The notes: a model not told the origin generated them from the sequence alone. 64,000 bases of DNA from Anaerolineales bacterium (GCA_020850595.1 JADZEK010000131.1:27786-91785), one strand, 5' to 3'. Positions 1-9,430 are shown, numbered from the stretch's first letter. A program made the numbers and translations.

Positions 1-1
1 C

Positions 2-715
2 CTGCATGGCGCCAAAGTCGCCGCCGACACCCCCTTCTGGGTCGGGCCGGAAGTCTTCCGGCTGATCCGCAACCCCAAGCTGCTCGACGCCGTCGAGTCC
101 ATCATCGGCCCGGAGATATATTCCAACCCCGTGCAGCACGTCCGCCTCAAGCCACCCGAGCACCTCACCCCGCGCGACGCCCAAGGTCGCCTCCAGCTCG
201 CCCATACGCCCGTGCACCAAGACAACGGCGTCATCACCCCCGACGCCGACGAAACCGACCTGCTCACCGTCTGGTTCCCCCTCTGGGACGCCACCATCGA
301 AAACGGCTGTCTCACGGTCTGGCCTGGCAGTCACCGGCGCGGCCTGCTCGATCACTGCTTCAGCTTCAACGGCCTCGCCATCCCGCCCAAGCTCGTCGAA
401 GCCGAGCCGCTGCCCCTGCCCATGCGGCGCGGCGACGTGCTCTTCCTCACCAAGCTCACCATGCACGCCTCGCTCTCCAACCACAGCGACGACATCCGCT
501 GGAGCTACGACCTGCGCTACAACCCCATCGGCCAGCCTACCGGCCGCGGCGTCTTCCCCGGCTTCATCGCCCGCAGCGCCGCGCACCCCGAAACCGAACT
601 GCGCGACCCCGCCGAGTGGCAGCGCCTCTGGTTCGATACCCGCCGCCAGTTGGCCGAGGCCAACACCGACCGGTCCTTCAACCGCTGGGACCCCAACAGC
701 CCGGTGTGCGCCTGA
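2..715 (+). CDS. Phytanoyl-CoA dioxygenase (PhyH) family protein, 5' end outside window
   Basis: The frame is open from the first bases, so the true start lies upstream and 237 residues are visible. The family comprises Fe(II)/2-oxoglutarate-dependent oxygenases. The iron-binding HxD motif is seen as HQD at about visible residue 72. It is followed by the typical segment with VWFPLWDATIENG and WPGSHRRG. A distal His in KLTMHASLSNH and an Arg in DLRYNP fit the last iron ligand and the 2-oxoglutarate contact. The substrate cannot be read from sequence. It lies 64 nt upstream of an SDR gene on the same strand, which suggests co-transcription in a small catabolic or tailoring set. A second PhyH gene lies far away at 58694-59497. 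Confidence 0.85.
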   Translation: MHGAKVAADTPFWVGPEVFRLIRNPKLLDAVESIIGPEIYSNPVQHVRLKPPEHLTPRDAQGRLQLAHTPVHQDNGVITPDADETDLLTVWFPLWDATIENGCLTVWPGSHRRGLLDHCFSFNGLAIPPKLVEAEPLPLPMRRGDVLFLTKLTMHASLSNHSDDIRWSYDLRYNPIGQPTGRGVFPGFIARSAAHPETELRDPAEWQRLWFDTRRQLAEANTDRSFNRWDPNSPVCA

Positions 716-779
716 TCCACCGCCCGCCTGGCCCTTGCTCCTTGGCCGTGTTCCGTCCCGCCCCGGAGTTCGCCCACCC

Positions 780-1550
780 ATGCCCCGCCTGAACGGCAAG
801 ATCGCCCTCGTCACCGGCGCGGCCGACGGCATCGGCCGGGCCACAGCCCTGGCCCTGGCCGCCGAGGGCGCCCGCGTCCTGGTGGCCGACCGCGACACCG
901 AGCGCGGCCCGCGCGTCGTCGCCGCGATCGAAGCGGCCGGCGGCGTGGCCGCCTTCCAGCGCGCCGATGTCGCCCTCATGGCCGACGCCGAAGCCATGGT
1001 CGCCGCCGCCCTCGCCCGCTGGGGCCGCCTCGACATCCTCGTCAACAACGCGGCCGTTATGATCCCCGGCACAGTGGTCGAAATCACCGAGGCCGACTGG
1101 AACCGCGTGCTCGACGTGAACCTCACCGGCGTGTGGCGCGGCATGAAGCACGCCCTCCCCGCCATGCAGGCCGCGGGCCAAGGCAGCATCGTCAACCTCA
1201 GCTCGATCCAGTCGCTCGTCGGCCTGCGCCAATGGTCGGCCTACGCCGCCGCCAAGGGTGGTATCAACGCCCTCACCCAGCAGGCCGCCATCGAGTACGC
1301 CCCGCACGGCATCCGCATCAACGCCGTGGCCCCCGGCGCCATCATGACCCCCAAGAACCTGGAAGCTTTCGCCGCCGCGCCCGACCCCGACGCCCTCTGG
1401 CGCGACGTGAACCGCGCGCACCCACTTGGCCGCCCCGGCCGCCCCGAAGAAGTCGCCGCCCTCATCCTCTTCCTCGCCTCCGACGAAGCCTCCTTCATCA
1501 CCGGCCAGCTTTACGTCGTGGACGGCGGCCGCGTCCTGCGCGGCGATTAG
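780..1550 (+). CDS. Short-chain dehydrogenase/reductase (classical SDR)
   Basis: A 256-residue NAD(P)-dependent oxidoreductase of the classical SDR family. The Rossmann motif TGAADGIG is at residues 12-19, NNAA at 89-92, and the catalytic Ser142-Tyr155-Lys159 set includes YAAAK. The C-terminus has the usual GQLYVVDGG. An Asp at residue 37, at the end of beta-2, favours NAD over NADP. The ATG at 780 is preferred over an in-frame upstream ATG at 735 because it gives the standard family N-terminus (MPRLNGKIALVTG). It follows the PhyH gene, and a zinc alcohol dehydrogenase follows after a 286-nt gap. The substrate is unknown; sugar or polyol derivatives would fit the neighbours. Confidence 0.9.
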   Translation: MPRLNGKIALVTGAADGIGRATALALAAEGARVLVADRDTERGPRVVAAIEAAGGVAAFQRADVALMADAEAMVAAALARWGRLDILVNNAAVMIPGTVVEITEADWNRVLDVNLTGVWRGMKHALPAMQAAGQGSIVNLSSIQSLVGLRQWSAYAAAKGGINALTQQAAIEYAPHGIRINAVAPGAIMTPKNLEAFAAAPDPDALWRDVNRAHPLGRPGRPEEVAALILFLASDEASFITGQLYVVDGGRVLRGD

Positions 1551-1576
1551 CCTATCCTGTCAGTGCGCGCCGGCTT

Positions 1577-1828
1577 GCCTCCCTCGCGCCGCGCCTCCCG
1601 TCTTACAATTCGGTCGTCGCCTCGTGCTCTCTGGCGCTCCCCCGTCTCGTGCCGCCGCGCCGGTCGTGCGCGGTTTAGAAAGCGTCCCGGCCTAACGCCT
1701 CGCCTCCGCCGCGCCTCGCATACCGTATTACAATGCGGCCATCGCTCATCGCTCTTTAGCGTTCCACCGCCGATTGCCACTGCGCCGGTCGTGCGCGGAT
1801 GAGAAACCGTTCTGACCGGCGCCAAAGG
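1577..1828 (+). repeat. Imperfect 125-bp tandem duplication in the SDR/ADH intergenic gap
   Basis: The 286-nt gap between the SDR and alcohol dehydrogenase genes contains two diverged copies of about 125 bp. The string GCGCCGGTCGTGCGCGG is at 1657-1673 and again at 1782-1798. TTACAATTCGG at 1603-1613 matches TTACAATGCGG at 1728-1738. Both pairs are exactly 125 nt apart. Each copy holds a TACAAT box like a -10 element, but no -35 box at 17 nt is visible. I see no gene in it. Confidence 0.7.
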
Positions 1829-1836
1829 AACCCGCC

Positions 1837-2862
1837 ATGCACAGCCTCGTCTGGGAGGCCCCGCGCCTCATGCACCTGCGCGAACAACCGCAGCCCATCC
1901 CTCAGCCCCACGAAGCCCTCGTGCGCGTCACCTACGTCGGCATCTGCGGCTCCGAGTTGAGCGGCTACCTCGGCCACAACGCCTTGCGCGTGCCGCCCCT
2001 CGTCATGGGCCACGAGTTCGCCGGTGAACTGGTCGCCCTCGGCCCCGCCGCCGCCGCCGCCCGCCCCGACCTCGCCCTCGGCGGGCTGGTCACCGCCAAC
2101 CCGCTCACCTACTGCGGCGAGTGCCTGTGGTGCCGGCGCGGCGCAAACCAGCTCTGCGCCAACCGCCAGCTCATCGGCGCGCACCGCCCCGGCGCCTACG
2201 CCCAATACGTCACCGCGCCCGTCAACGTCATCACCGCGCTGCCCGCCGGCCTATCCGCCCGCACCGGCGCCCTCACCGAACCCGCCGCCGTCGCCGTCCG
2301 CATCGGCGAACTGGCCGGCAGCGTCTCGGCCGAGGCGGCGCTCATCCTCGGCGCTGGGCCGATCGGCCTGCTGGCGCTGCAAGTCCTCCACCACCTCGGC
2401 GCTGGGCCGGTCTTCATCGCCGACCTCGACCCCGAGCGCCTCGCCATGGGCGCCGCCCTGGGCGGGCAGGCGCTTGACCCGCGAGCCGCCAACGTGCCGC
2501 AGGTCGTGCGCGCCGCCACCGGCGGCCTCGGCGTCGTCGTCGCGCTCGACGCCGTCGGCGCGGCTGTCACCCGCGCCCAGTGCGTCTCGGCCACCCGCAC
2601 CGGCGGCCTGGTCATCCTCAGTGGCCTGCACGAAGAAACCAGCGCTATGCCCGCCGCCGAAATCATCCGCCGCGAGATCACCGTGCGCGGCAGCTTTGCC
2701 TACACCCCGGCCAACTTCGCCGCCGCCCTCGCCCTGTTGGCGCAGAACAAGCTCACCCTCGACCCCTGGATCGTCGAAGCCCCGCTGGCCGACGGCGGCC
2801 ACTGGTTCGACCGCCTCGTGGACGCGCCCGGCAACGTCTCCAAGGTGCTCCTGATCCCCTAG
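1837..2862 (+). CDS. Zinc-dependent alcohol/polyol dehydrogenase (MDR family)
   Basis: A 341-residue medium-chain dehydrogenase of the threonine/sorbitol/galactitol-phosphate dehydrogenase group. Catalytic zinc ligands are Cys37 and His59-Glu60 (GHEF). The structural zinc lobe has Cys93, Cys96, Cys99 and Cys107. The nucleotide-binding motif GAGPIGLLALQ follows. The ATG has a clear AAAGGA ribosome site upstream. Family members oxidise secondary alcohols or polyols with NAD. The neighbouring SDR and the GH2 glycosidase downstream make sugar or polyol catabolism the likely setting, but the exact substrate is not readable. Confidence 0.88.
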   Translation: MHSLVWEAPRLMHLREQPQPIPQPHEALVRVTYVGICGSELSGYLGHNALRVPPLVMGHEFAGELVALGPAAAAARPDLALGGLVTANPLTYCGECLWCRRGANQLCANRQLIGAHRPGAYAQYVTAPVNVITALPAGLSARTGALTEPAAVAVRIGELAGSVSAEAALILGAGPIGLLALQVLHHLGAGPVFIADLDPERLAMGAALGGQALDPRAANVPQVVRAATGGLGVVVALDAVGAAVTRAQCVSATRTGGLVILSGLHEETSAMPAAEIIRREITVRGSFAYTPANFAAALALLAQNKLTLDPWIVEAPLADGGHWFDRLVDAPGNVSKVLLIP

Positions 2863-3048
2863 CGCCCTCCCTACCGCGCCACTGCTGCCCGCCGTAGCCC
2901 CTCCGCCCTCACCCTCGCCGCAGCGCAGCCCCGCGTAAGGGCGCAGCGTGCTGCGCCCCGCGCCGGCTACCGATAAGGCAGCGTCAATCAATTCGGCCCC
3001 CGCAGCCGACCTCGCCTTCACCGCCGGGCCACGCGCGCAGTCGCTCGT

Positions 3049-3077
3049 TTGCCCCCCGCGGCCTCTCCCGCCATAAT
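3049..3077 (+). promoter_or_regulatory. Sigma-A-like promoter for the GH2 gene
   Basis: TTGCCC at 3049-3054 and CATAAT at 3072-3077 are separated by exactly 17 nt, 48 nt upstream of the GH2 ATG. The rest of the 263-nt gap (2863-3125) shows nothing else I can name. Confidence 0.5.
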
Positions 3078-3125
3078 AGGCCGCACGGCCCTCTGGATAA
3101 TCCCCATCGCACCCTGGACTCAACC

Positions 3126-5807
3126 ATGACAGACACCCCAACCCGGCAGCGCCTCAGCCTCGACGGCGTCTGGGACCTCCTGATGGATGGCGAACTCTCG
3201 CCACGCGCCGCCAAAGTGCCCGGCGCGTGGCAGGCCCAGTTCCGCGACCTGGCCGAGCGCCCTGGCGCCGGCGCCTACACCCGCCGCTTCTCCGTCGGCC
3301 CAGAGTGGGCCGGTCACGCCGCCATCCTGCACTTCGGCGCCGCCGACTACTACGCCGAGGTCTGGGTTAACGACCAAATCATCGGCGCTCATGAGGGCGG
3401 CTACCTGCCCTTTGAGTTCGACATCAGCGCCGCCCTGCGCCCCGGCGAGCGCAACACCCTGCGCGTGCGCGTCGTAGACCCCGGCGATCTCCCCCCCGGC
3501 GCGCTGCCGCCCTTCTCGCACGTGCCGCACGGCAAGCAAAGCTGGTATGGCGCCGTCGGCGGCCTGTGGCAGAGTGTGTGGCTTGAGCGCCGCGCCCCCA
3601 CGCACCTCCACCGCCTCACCCTCTCCGTCAACCCCCACGCCGGCCTGGTGACAGTCGCCCTCGCCCTCTCCGTCCCGGCCCCGGCCGGCTGTGCGCTCCA
3701 GCTTGCCCTGCGCGCCCCGCACGGCGGCCTCACGGCCGAGCAGTCCCTGTCGCTGGCCCCCGGCCAGGCCGAGGCCGAAATGACCCTGCTCGTGCCCGCG
3801 CCGCAGTGGTGGTCACCTGATGCGCCGCACCTTTACCAAATCGAGGCGCGCCTCCTCGCTGGCGGGACAGTGGCCGATGTGACCGCTCGGACCTTTGGCT
3901 TTCGCACCATCGAGGCCCGCGCCGGCGCGCTCTACCTCAACGGTTCCCGCCTCTACTTGCGCGCCGCCCTCGACCAAGACTATTACCCCGGCACGTTCTA
4001 CACGCCGCCCTCCGCCGCCTTCATTGACGACCAGTTCCGCAAGGCCAAGGCCATGGGCCTCAACTGCCTGCGCTGCCACATCAAAGTCGCCGACCCCGCC
4101 TACCTGGACGCCGCCGACCGCCTGGGCCTGCTCGTCTGGGCCGAGTTGCCCAATTGGCGGCACTTCACGCCGACCGGCGCCGAGGCCGCCCAGGAAGTCC
4201 TCCGCGGCATGCTCGCCCGCGACGGCCATCACCCCGCCATCCTCCTGTGGACCATCATCAACGAGGGCTGGGGCCTCAACCTCAAGGACGACCCCACCCA
4301 CCGCGCCTGGCTGCGCGAGATGTACCACTGGCTCAGGGCACTCGACCCCTCCCGCCTCGTCGTGGACAACTCCGCCTGTCACCCCAACTTCCACCTCGCG
4401 AGCGACCTGGACGACTTCCACTTCTACGCCGCGCTGCCCGACCATCGCGCCCGCTGGGATCAGTTCGTCGCCGACTACGCCGCCCGTCCCGCCTGGACCT
4501 TCAGCCCCCACGGCGACGCCGTGCGCACCGGCCGTGAGCCGCTGCTCGTCTCCGAGTTCGGCAACTGGGGCCTGCCCGACGCCGACACCCTCCTCGACCC
4601 CGACGGCCGCGAGCCGTGGTGGTTTGAGACCGGCCTGGAGTGGGGCGAAGGCATCGTCTACCCCCACGGCGTGCAGGCCCGCTTCCGGCGTTGGGGCCTA
4701 GACGCCGTCTTTGGCAGTTGGCGCGCCTTCATCACCGCCACCCAGTGGCACCAGTTCGCCGCGCTCAAATATCAGATCGAAGCCATGCGCCGCTACGCCG
4801 CCATCGTCGGCTATGTCATCACCGAGTTCACCGACGTGCATTGGGAGTGCAACGGCCTGCTCGACATGCAGCGCCGCCCCAAAGCCTACCACGACCGCCT
4901 CGCCGACCTGAACGCCGACCTCGTCATCGTGCCGGCCTGGACCCGCACCGCCTACTGGGCGGGCGAGGCCATTGAGCTGAACGTCAGCGTCTCACACGGC
5001 ATGGGCGCGCCCCTGCGCGGGGCCGCGCTGGCCTGGCGCTGGCCCGCGGGCGACGGCCGCCGCCCCCTGCCAGACCTGGAAGCCGGGCAGGTAGCCGACG
5101 CCGGTGCGCTGGTGCTCCTCGCCCCCGAAGTGTCGAGCGCCACAGTCCAGCGCCTGGAACTGGAAGTGCTGGCCGCCGACGGCCGTGTGGCCGCCCGCAG
5201 CTACCTCGACCTCTCTCTCCTGCCGCGCCCCGCCACGCCCGACCCCGCCGTGACCCTCTGGGCCGACAGCCCCGCCCTGGCCGACCACCTGCGCGGCCTG
5301 GGCTACGCCGTCACCGAGTCTGCCGCCGCTGCCCGCGTGCTCGTCGCCCAAACCCTCACGCCCGAACTGCTCGCGGCCGTGCGCGCCGGCGCCCGCCTGC
5401 TGCTCCTGGCCGACGGCCCGGGTGTGCTGGCCGAAACGCTCGACGGCGTGCGGCTGGCCCCGCGCCAAGACACGCTCTGGTCCGGCGACTGGGCCTCGTC
5501 ATTCTCCTGGGTGCGGCGGCAGGGGCCGTTCGCCGCCCTGCCCGGCGGCCCGCTGCTCGACCACAGCTTCGACCGCGTCATCCCCGACTACGTGATTGCC
5601 GGGCTAATGCCGCTAGACTTTGAGGCCAATGTCCATGCCGGGCTGCTGTTGGGCTGGGTGCACAAGGTCGTGGCCCTGGCCGCCACCATGCCCGCCGGCC
5701 GCGGCCAGATGGTCGTGACGACCTTTCGCCTGCTGCAAGACGCGCCTGGCGCCGACCCTGTAGCGACAACACTGCTGCACGGCCTCCTCGCCACCGCGCT
5801 GGCCTGA
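3126..5807 (+). CDS. Glycoside hydrolase family 2 protein (beta-glycosidase)
   Basis: An 893-residue GH2-type protein. An N-terminal sugar-binding jelly roll (about 1-160) and an immunoglobulin-like domain (about 170-265) precede the TIM barrel. The acid/base Glu380 sits in IINEGWG and the nucleophile Glu477 in LLVSEFGNWG, both classical GH2 positions. No signal peptide is seen, so it is probably cytoplasmic. The C-terminal 250 residues include further beta domains. Family activities include beta-galactosidase, beta-glucuronidase and beta-mannosidase; sequence reading alone cannot choose. A promoter-like pair lies just upstream. A lipoprotein peptidase gene follows after 8 nt. Confidence 0.88.
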   Translation: MTDTPTRQRLSLDGVWDLLMDGELSPRAAKVPGAWQAQFRDLAERPGAGAYTRRFSVGPEWAGHAAILHFGAADYYAEVWVNDQIIGAHEGGYLPFEFDISAALRPGERNTLRVRVVDPGDLPPGALPPFSHVPHGKQSWYGAVGGLWQSVWLERRAPTHLHRLTLSVNPHAGLVTVALALSVPAPAGCALQLALRAPHGGLTAEQSLSLAPGQAEAEMTLLVPAPQWWSPDAPHLYQIEARLLAGGTVADVTARTFGFRTIEARAGALYLNGSRLYLRAALDQDYYPGTFYTPPSAAFIDDQFRKAKAMGLNCLRCHIKVADPAYLDAADRLGLLVWAELPNWRHFTPTGAEAAQEVLRGMLARDGHHPAILLWTIINEGWGLNLKDDPTHRAWLREMYHWLRALDPSRLVVDNSACHPNFHLASDLDDFHFYAALPDHRARWDQFVADYAARPAWTFSPHGDAVRTGREPLLVSEFGNWGLPDADTLLDPDGREPWWFETGLEWGEGIVYPHGVQARFRRWGLDAVFGSWRAFITATQWHQFAALKYQIEAMRRYAAIVGYVITEFTDVHWECNGLLDMQRRPKAYHDRLADLNADLVIVPAWTRTAYWAGEAIELNVSVSHGMGAPLRGAALAWRWPAGDGRRPLPDLEAGQVADAGALVLLAPEVSSATVQRLELEVLAADGRVAARSYLDLSLLPRPATPDPAVTLWADSPALADHLRGLGYAVTESAAAARVLVAQTLTPELLAAVRAGARLLLLADGPGVLAETLDGVRLAPRQDTLWSGDWASSFSWVRRQGPFAALPGGPLLDHSFDRVIPDYVIAGLMPLDFEANVHAGLLLGWVHKVVALAATMPAGRGQMVVTTFRLLQDAPGADPVATTLLHGLLATALA

Positions 5808-5815
5808 GGTCAGCC

Positions 5816-7318
5816 ATGCGGCGCGCCGGGCGGTTGGCGTTGGCGCTGCTGTTGGCGGCCTGCCAATCGGCGGCCCCCTCGCCGCCCACTGTGCCCACGG
5901 CCACCCCGCCGCCTGTCTCCGTCCCAGCGGCTACTGCCACCGCGCCCCCCGCCACGCCCACCATCGAGCGCGCCTCTCCCACCGTCGCGCCTGCCCCCGC
6001 CACGCCCACCCCGCTTGCCGCCGCGTCCTCGCCCCTGTCGCGCCCCGCCTACGCGCTCACAGCCACGGTTGACACCGTTGCCCACACCATCGCGGTGACG
6101 GCCGTGGTCACGTTCGTGCCGCCTGATTCGGCGCAAGCCTTCTTCAACTTCAACCCGCTGCAAGCCGCCGCCCTCGCTCAGCCGCTGACCGTCCAGGTCA
6201 ACGGCCGGCCCGCCACGCCCGCGCTCGACGGCGTGTGGGTCAGCGTCCCGTTCCCCGCCGGCCTGCCGCCGGATGCGCCCGTCCGCGTGGCCTTCACCTA
6301 CGCCCTGCGGTTGGCGGCGGTGAACCCCAACGCCTGGGGCTGGCGCGGCACCCTCGGCTGGACCGACCGCCAGCTCAACCTCGGCGACTGGTATCCCGCG
6401 CTCGCTCCCTACACCGCCGCCGGCTGGCTTACGCCTCCGCCCACCGCCCTCGGCGAGTACGCCGCGACACCCTACTCCGACTTCACCGTCCGCATCGCCG
6501 CCGCGGGCTTAGACGCCGCGCCCTTCGTGCTGGGCAGCGGTTCACCTCAACCCTGCGCGCCCGACTGGTGCTTCATCCTCACCGGCGGGCGCTTCGTCGC
6601 CTACGTCGTCAGCAGCGTCATGCAGACCGCCACGGTCCAAACCACCACCGGCGTCACCGTCACCTCGGTCTACCTGCCGGAGCACGCCGCGGCCGCGCAG
6701 GCGGCTCTGCGCGCCGCCGCCGCCGCCCTCGAGACCTACACTGACCTGTTCGGCCCCTATCCCTTCTCCCAGTTCGTGCAGGTGGAGGGCGACTTCTACG
6801 ACGGCATGGAGTACTCCGGCCTTAGCTACGTCGGCGCCGGCTATTACGCCGAGTACGACGGCACGCCCCGCAACCTGCTCACCCTCATCAGCGCCCACGA
6901 GGTCGCCCACCAATGGTGGTACAACCAGGTCGGCAACGACCAGGCCCACGCGCCCTGGCTGGACGAGGCCCTCTGCACCTACGCCGAACCGCTCTTCCTC
7001 GCCCGCCGCTACCCCGAAGCCGTGGACTGGTGGTGGCGCTTCCGCGTTGACGCCTACGCGCCGCGCGGCGCGGTGGACAGCACCATCTATGACCACGGCG
7101 ACTTTCGCGGCTACGTAGACGCCGTGTACTTGCGCGGGGCGCAGATGCTGCGCGCCATGCACACCGCCCTCGGCGATGCCCGCTTCGTGGCCTTCCTGCG
7201 CGCCTACGCCGCCGCCCAAGCCGGCCAACTGGCGACCGCCGCCGACTTTTGGGCCGCCTATGCCGCGGCCGGCGGCGACCCGGCCGCCGTTCAGGCCGCG
7301 TACTTCGCCGCGCCCTGA
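5816..7318 (+). CDS. M1-family-like metallopeptidase, lipoprotein
   Basis: A 500-residue protein with a lipoprotein signal: a short basic start, a hydrophobic run and the lipobox LLAAC. It is followed by a Pro/Thr/Ala-rich linker of about 50 residues. The gluzincin signature is complete: His361-Glu362-x-x-His365 in HEVAHQWW and the third zinc ligand Glu384 in WLDEAL, 18 residues later. The upstream part has the beta domain usual in M1 peptidases (YDGMEYSGL as the substrate-side motif). It should be anchored outside the membrane and cleave peptides or oligopeptides. It starts 8 nt after the GH2 stop, suggesting co-transcription. Confidence 0.88.
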   Translation: MRRAGRLALALLLAACQSAAPSPPTVPTATPPPVSVPAATATAPPATPTIERASPTVAPAPATPTPLAAASSPLSRPAYALTATVDTVAHTIAVTAVVTFVPPDSAQAFFNFNPLQAAALAQPLTVQVNGRPATPALDGVWVSVPFPAGLPPDAPVRVAFTYALRLAAVNPNAWGWRGTLGWTDRQLNLGDWYPALAPYTAAGWLTPPPTALGEYAATPYSDFTVRIAAAGLDAAPFVLGSGSPQPCAPDWCFILTGGRFVAYVVSSVMQTATVQTTTGVTVTSVYLPEHAAAAQAALRAAAAALETYTDLFGPYPFSQFVQVEGDFYDGMEYSGLSYVGAGYYAEYDGTPRNLLTLISAHEVAHQWWYNQVGNDQAHAPWLDEALCTYAEPLFLARRYPEAVDWWWRFRVDAYAPRGAVDSTIYDHGDFRGYVDAVYLRGAQMLRAMHTALGDARFVAFLRAYAAAQAGQLATAADFWAAYAAAGGDPAAVQAAYFAAP

Positions 7319-7385
7319 GCGCGCCATCCAGCCGGCCAGGCCCCGCCTCAGTCGAACGGGCAGGCCGCTGCGCCGGGCCGGGGGC

Positions 7386-7391
7386 TATAAT
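7386..7391 (+). promoter_or_regulatory. Candidate -10 box upstream of the ABC exporter
   Basis: A consensus TATAAT lies 38 nt before the ABC gene. No -35 hexamer is seen at 16-18 nt, so only the -10 is supported. Confidence 0.35.
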
Positions 7392-7429
7392 GCCTCCCAG
7401 CGAACCGGGTTTTAGAAAGGACGCGACGG

Positions 7430-9430
7430 ATGATTGGTTTTGGCGGCGGTGGGCATTTCATGATCTTCGCGCAAGGCACCGATAAGCGGCCCAAGGTCAC
7501 CTGGGCGCTGCTGCGGCGCGTGCTGGCCTATGGCCGCCCCTATCGCGGGCGCATCGCCGCCATGCTGGCCCTCATCCTGGCGACCACCGCCCTGGGCCTC
7601 GCCACCCCCCTCATCCTGCGCGACCTGATTGACCGCACCCTGCCGCAGGGCGACACGCGGCGGCTGATCGGGCTGGCCCTGCTGCTGCTCGCCATTCCCT
7701 TCGTCAGCGGCCTGCTCAACGTCGTGCAGCGCCGCCTCAACGCCGCCGTGGGCGAAGGCGTCATCTTCGATCTGCGCGTGGCGCTCTACCAGCACATGCA
7801 GGCCATGTCGCTGCGCTTCTTCACCAACACCAAGGCCGGCGAGTTGATGAGTCGCCTGAATGGCGACGTGGTCGGCGCGCAGAACGCCATCAGCAACACC
7901 ATCGTCAACATCCTCACCAGCCTGGCCCAGACCATCGCGCTGCTGGTCGTCATGCTCAGCCTGGAGTGGCGGCTCACCCTGGCCGCCGTCGTCATCCTGC
8001 CGCTGTTCGCCCTGGCCGCGCGCCGCATGGGCGCGGTGCTGCGCCAGATCACCCGCGCGCAGATGGAAGCCAACGCCCACATGAACGCCATGATGAACGA
8101 GACCCTCAACGTGGGCGGCGCGCTGTTGGTCAAGCTCTTTGGGCGTGGGGCCACCGAGGTCAGTCGCTTCGAGTCGCGCGCCGCCGAGGTGCGCCGCCTG
8201 GGCGTTGAGCGCGCCGTCCGCGCCACGATCTTCTTCATGCTGGTGGGCCTGGTGGCCGCCGTGGGCATGGCCCTGGTCTATGGCTTCGGCGGCTGGCTCG
8301 TCATCCAAAAGGCCTTCACCATCGGCGCCATCGTCGCCTTCGGCACTTACCTGAGCAGCCTCTATGGCGCTATCCAGGGGCTTGCCAGCGCGCCGGTGGA
8401 GTTCGCCACCTCCATGGTCAGCTTCGAGCGCGTGTTCGAGGTGCTCGACCTGCCGGTGGAAATTCAAGACCGCCCCGACGCCGTGGCCCTCCAGGCCGCG
8501 CGCGGCGCGTTGACCTTCGACCACGTCACCTTCAAGTACGAAGTCCGGCCCGACCAGCTGCTCAGCGATGTCAAGCGCCCCGGCCAGCTCTCCGGCGTCA
8601 CGCACGTCATGTCGCTTGGCGATCACCCCGGCGGCAACGGCGCGCCGCCCGCCCGGCCGGGTGAGAACGACGCTCCCGCCGGCGACCCGGCCGCTCGCCC
8701 GAGCCAGGCCCGCATCAATGCGCTCGACGACGTCAGCTTCTCCGTCCAGCCGGGGCAGTTGGTCGCGCTCGTCGGCCCCAGCGGCGCGGGCAAGACCACG
8801 CTCACTTACCTCATCCCGCGCCTCTACGAGCCGACCAGCGGCCGTATCCTCATTGACGGCCGCGACCTGCGCGCCGTGACCCAGACCTCGCTCGTGGAAC
8901 AGATCGGCATGGTGACCCAGGAGACGCACCTGTTCCACGACACCATTCGCACCAACCTGCTCTATGCGCGCCTCGACGCCACCCAGCCGGAGATCGAGGC
9001 CGCCGCCCGCGCCGCCAACATCCACGCCTTCATCGTGGGCCTGCCGCAGGGCTACAACACCGTCGTCGGCGAGCGCGGCTACCGCCTCAGCGGCGGCGAG
9101 CGTCAGCGGCTGGCCCTGGCGCGCGTCATCCTCAAAGACCCGCGCCTGCTAGTGCTCGATGAGGCCACCAGCCACCTGGATAGCGAGTCCGAGGCCCTCA
9201 TTCAAGACGCCCTCAAGCGCGTCATGGCCGGGCGCACCAGCATCGTCATCGCCCACCGCCTCAGCACCATCCTCGCCGCCGACCTGATCCTGGTCTTCGA
9301 CCGCGGCCGCGTGGTCGAGCGCGGCACGCACGCCGAACTGCTGGCGCTCGACGGCCTGTACGCCCGTCTGTACGAGACCCAGTTCCGCCGCGAAACGCCG
9401 CCGCAGCCCGAGCCAGAACTGTCCGCCTAG
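7430..9430 (+). CDS. ABC exporter half-transporter (membrane domain fused to ATPase), with insert
   Basis: A 666-residue type IV ABC exporter: a six-helix membrane domain (about residues 35-320) fused to a nucleotide-binding domain. Walker A GPSGAGKTT is at 449-457, signature LSGGERQ at 553-559, Walker B LLVLDE at 573-578, and the H-loop in IVIAHRLS. It should act as a dimer exporting lipid or drug-like substrates. Oddity: between the A-loop strand (FDHVTFKY, ending near 370) and ALDDVSF (431) there is an insert of about 58 residues rich in Gly, Pro, Asp and Arg that normal family members lack. Its stop shares CTAG with the convergent citrate synthase stop. Confidence 0.9.
   Translation: MIGFGGGGHFMIFAQGTDKRPKVTWALLRRVLAYGRPYRGRIAAMLALILATTALGLATPLILRDLIDRTLPQGDTRRLIGLALLLLAIPFVSGLLNVVQRRLNAAVGEGVIFDLRVALYQHMQAMSLRFFTNTKAGELMSRLNGDVVGAQNAISNTIVNILTSLAQTIALLVVMLSLEWRLTLAAVVILPLFALAARRMGAVLRQITRAQMEANAHMNAMMNETLNVGGALLVKLFGRGATEVSRFESRAAEVRRLGVERAVRATIFFMLVGLVAAVGMALVYGFGGWLVIQKAFTIGAIVAFGTYLSSLYGAIQGLASAPVEFATSMVSFERVFEVLDLPVEIQDRPDAVALQAARGALTFDHVTFKYEVRPDQLLSDVKRPGQLSGVTHVMSLGDHPGGNGAPPARPGENDAPAGDPAARPSQARINALDDVSFSVQPGQLVALVGPSGAGKTTLTYLIPRLYEPTSGRILIDGRDLRAVTQTSLVEQIGMVTQETHLFHDTIRTNLLYARLDATQPEIEAAARAANIHAFIVGLPQGYNTVVGERGYRLSGGERQRLALARVILKDPRLLVLDEATSHLDSESEALIQDALKRVMAGRTSIVIAHRLSTILAADLILVFDRGRVVERGTHAELLALDGLYARLYETQFRRETPPQPEPELSA

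Noticed and set aside
7412..9025. A 537-codon open frame antisense to the ABC exporter.
   Set aside because: No domain is visible, it is rich in Gly/Ala/His/Gln, and the plus strand has complete ABC motifs.
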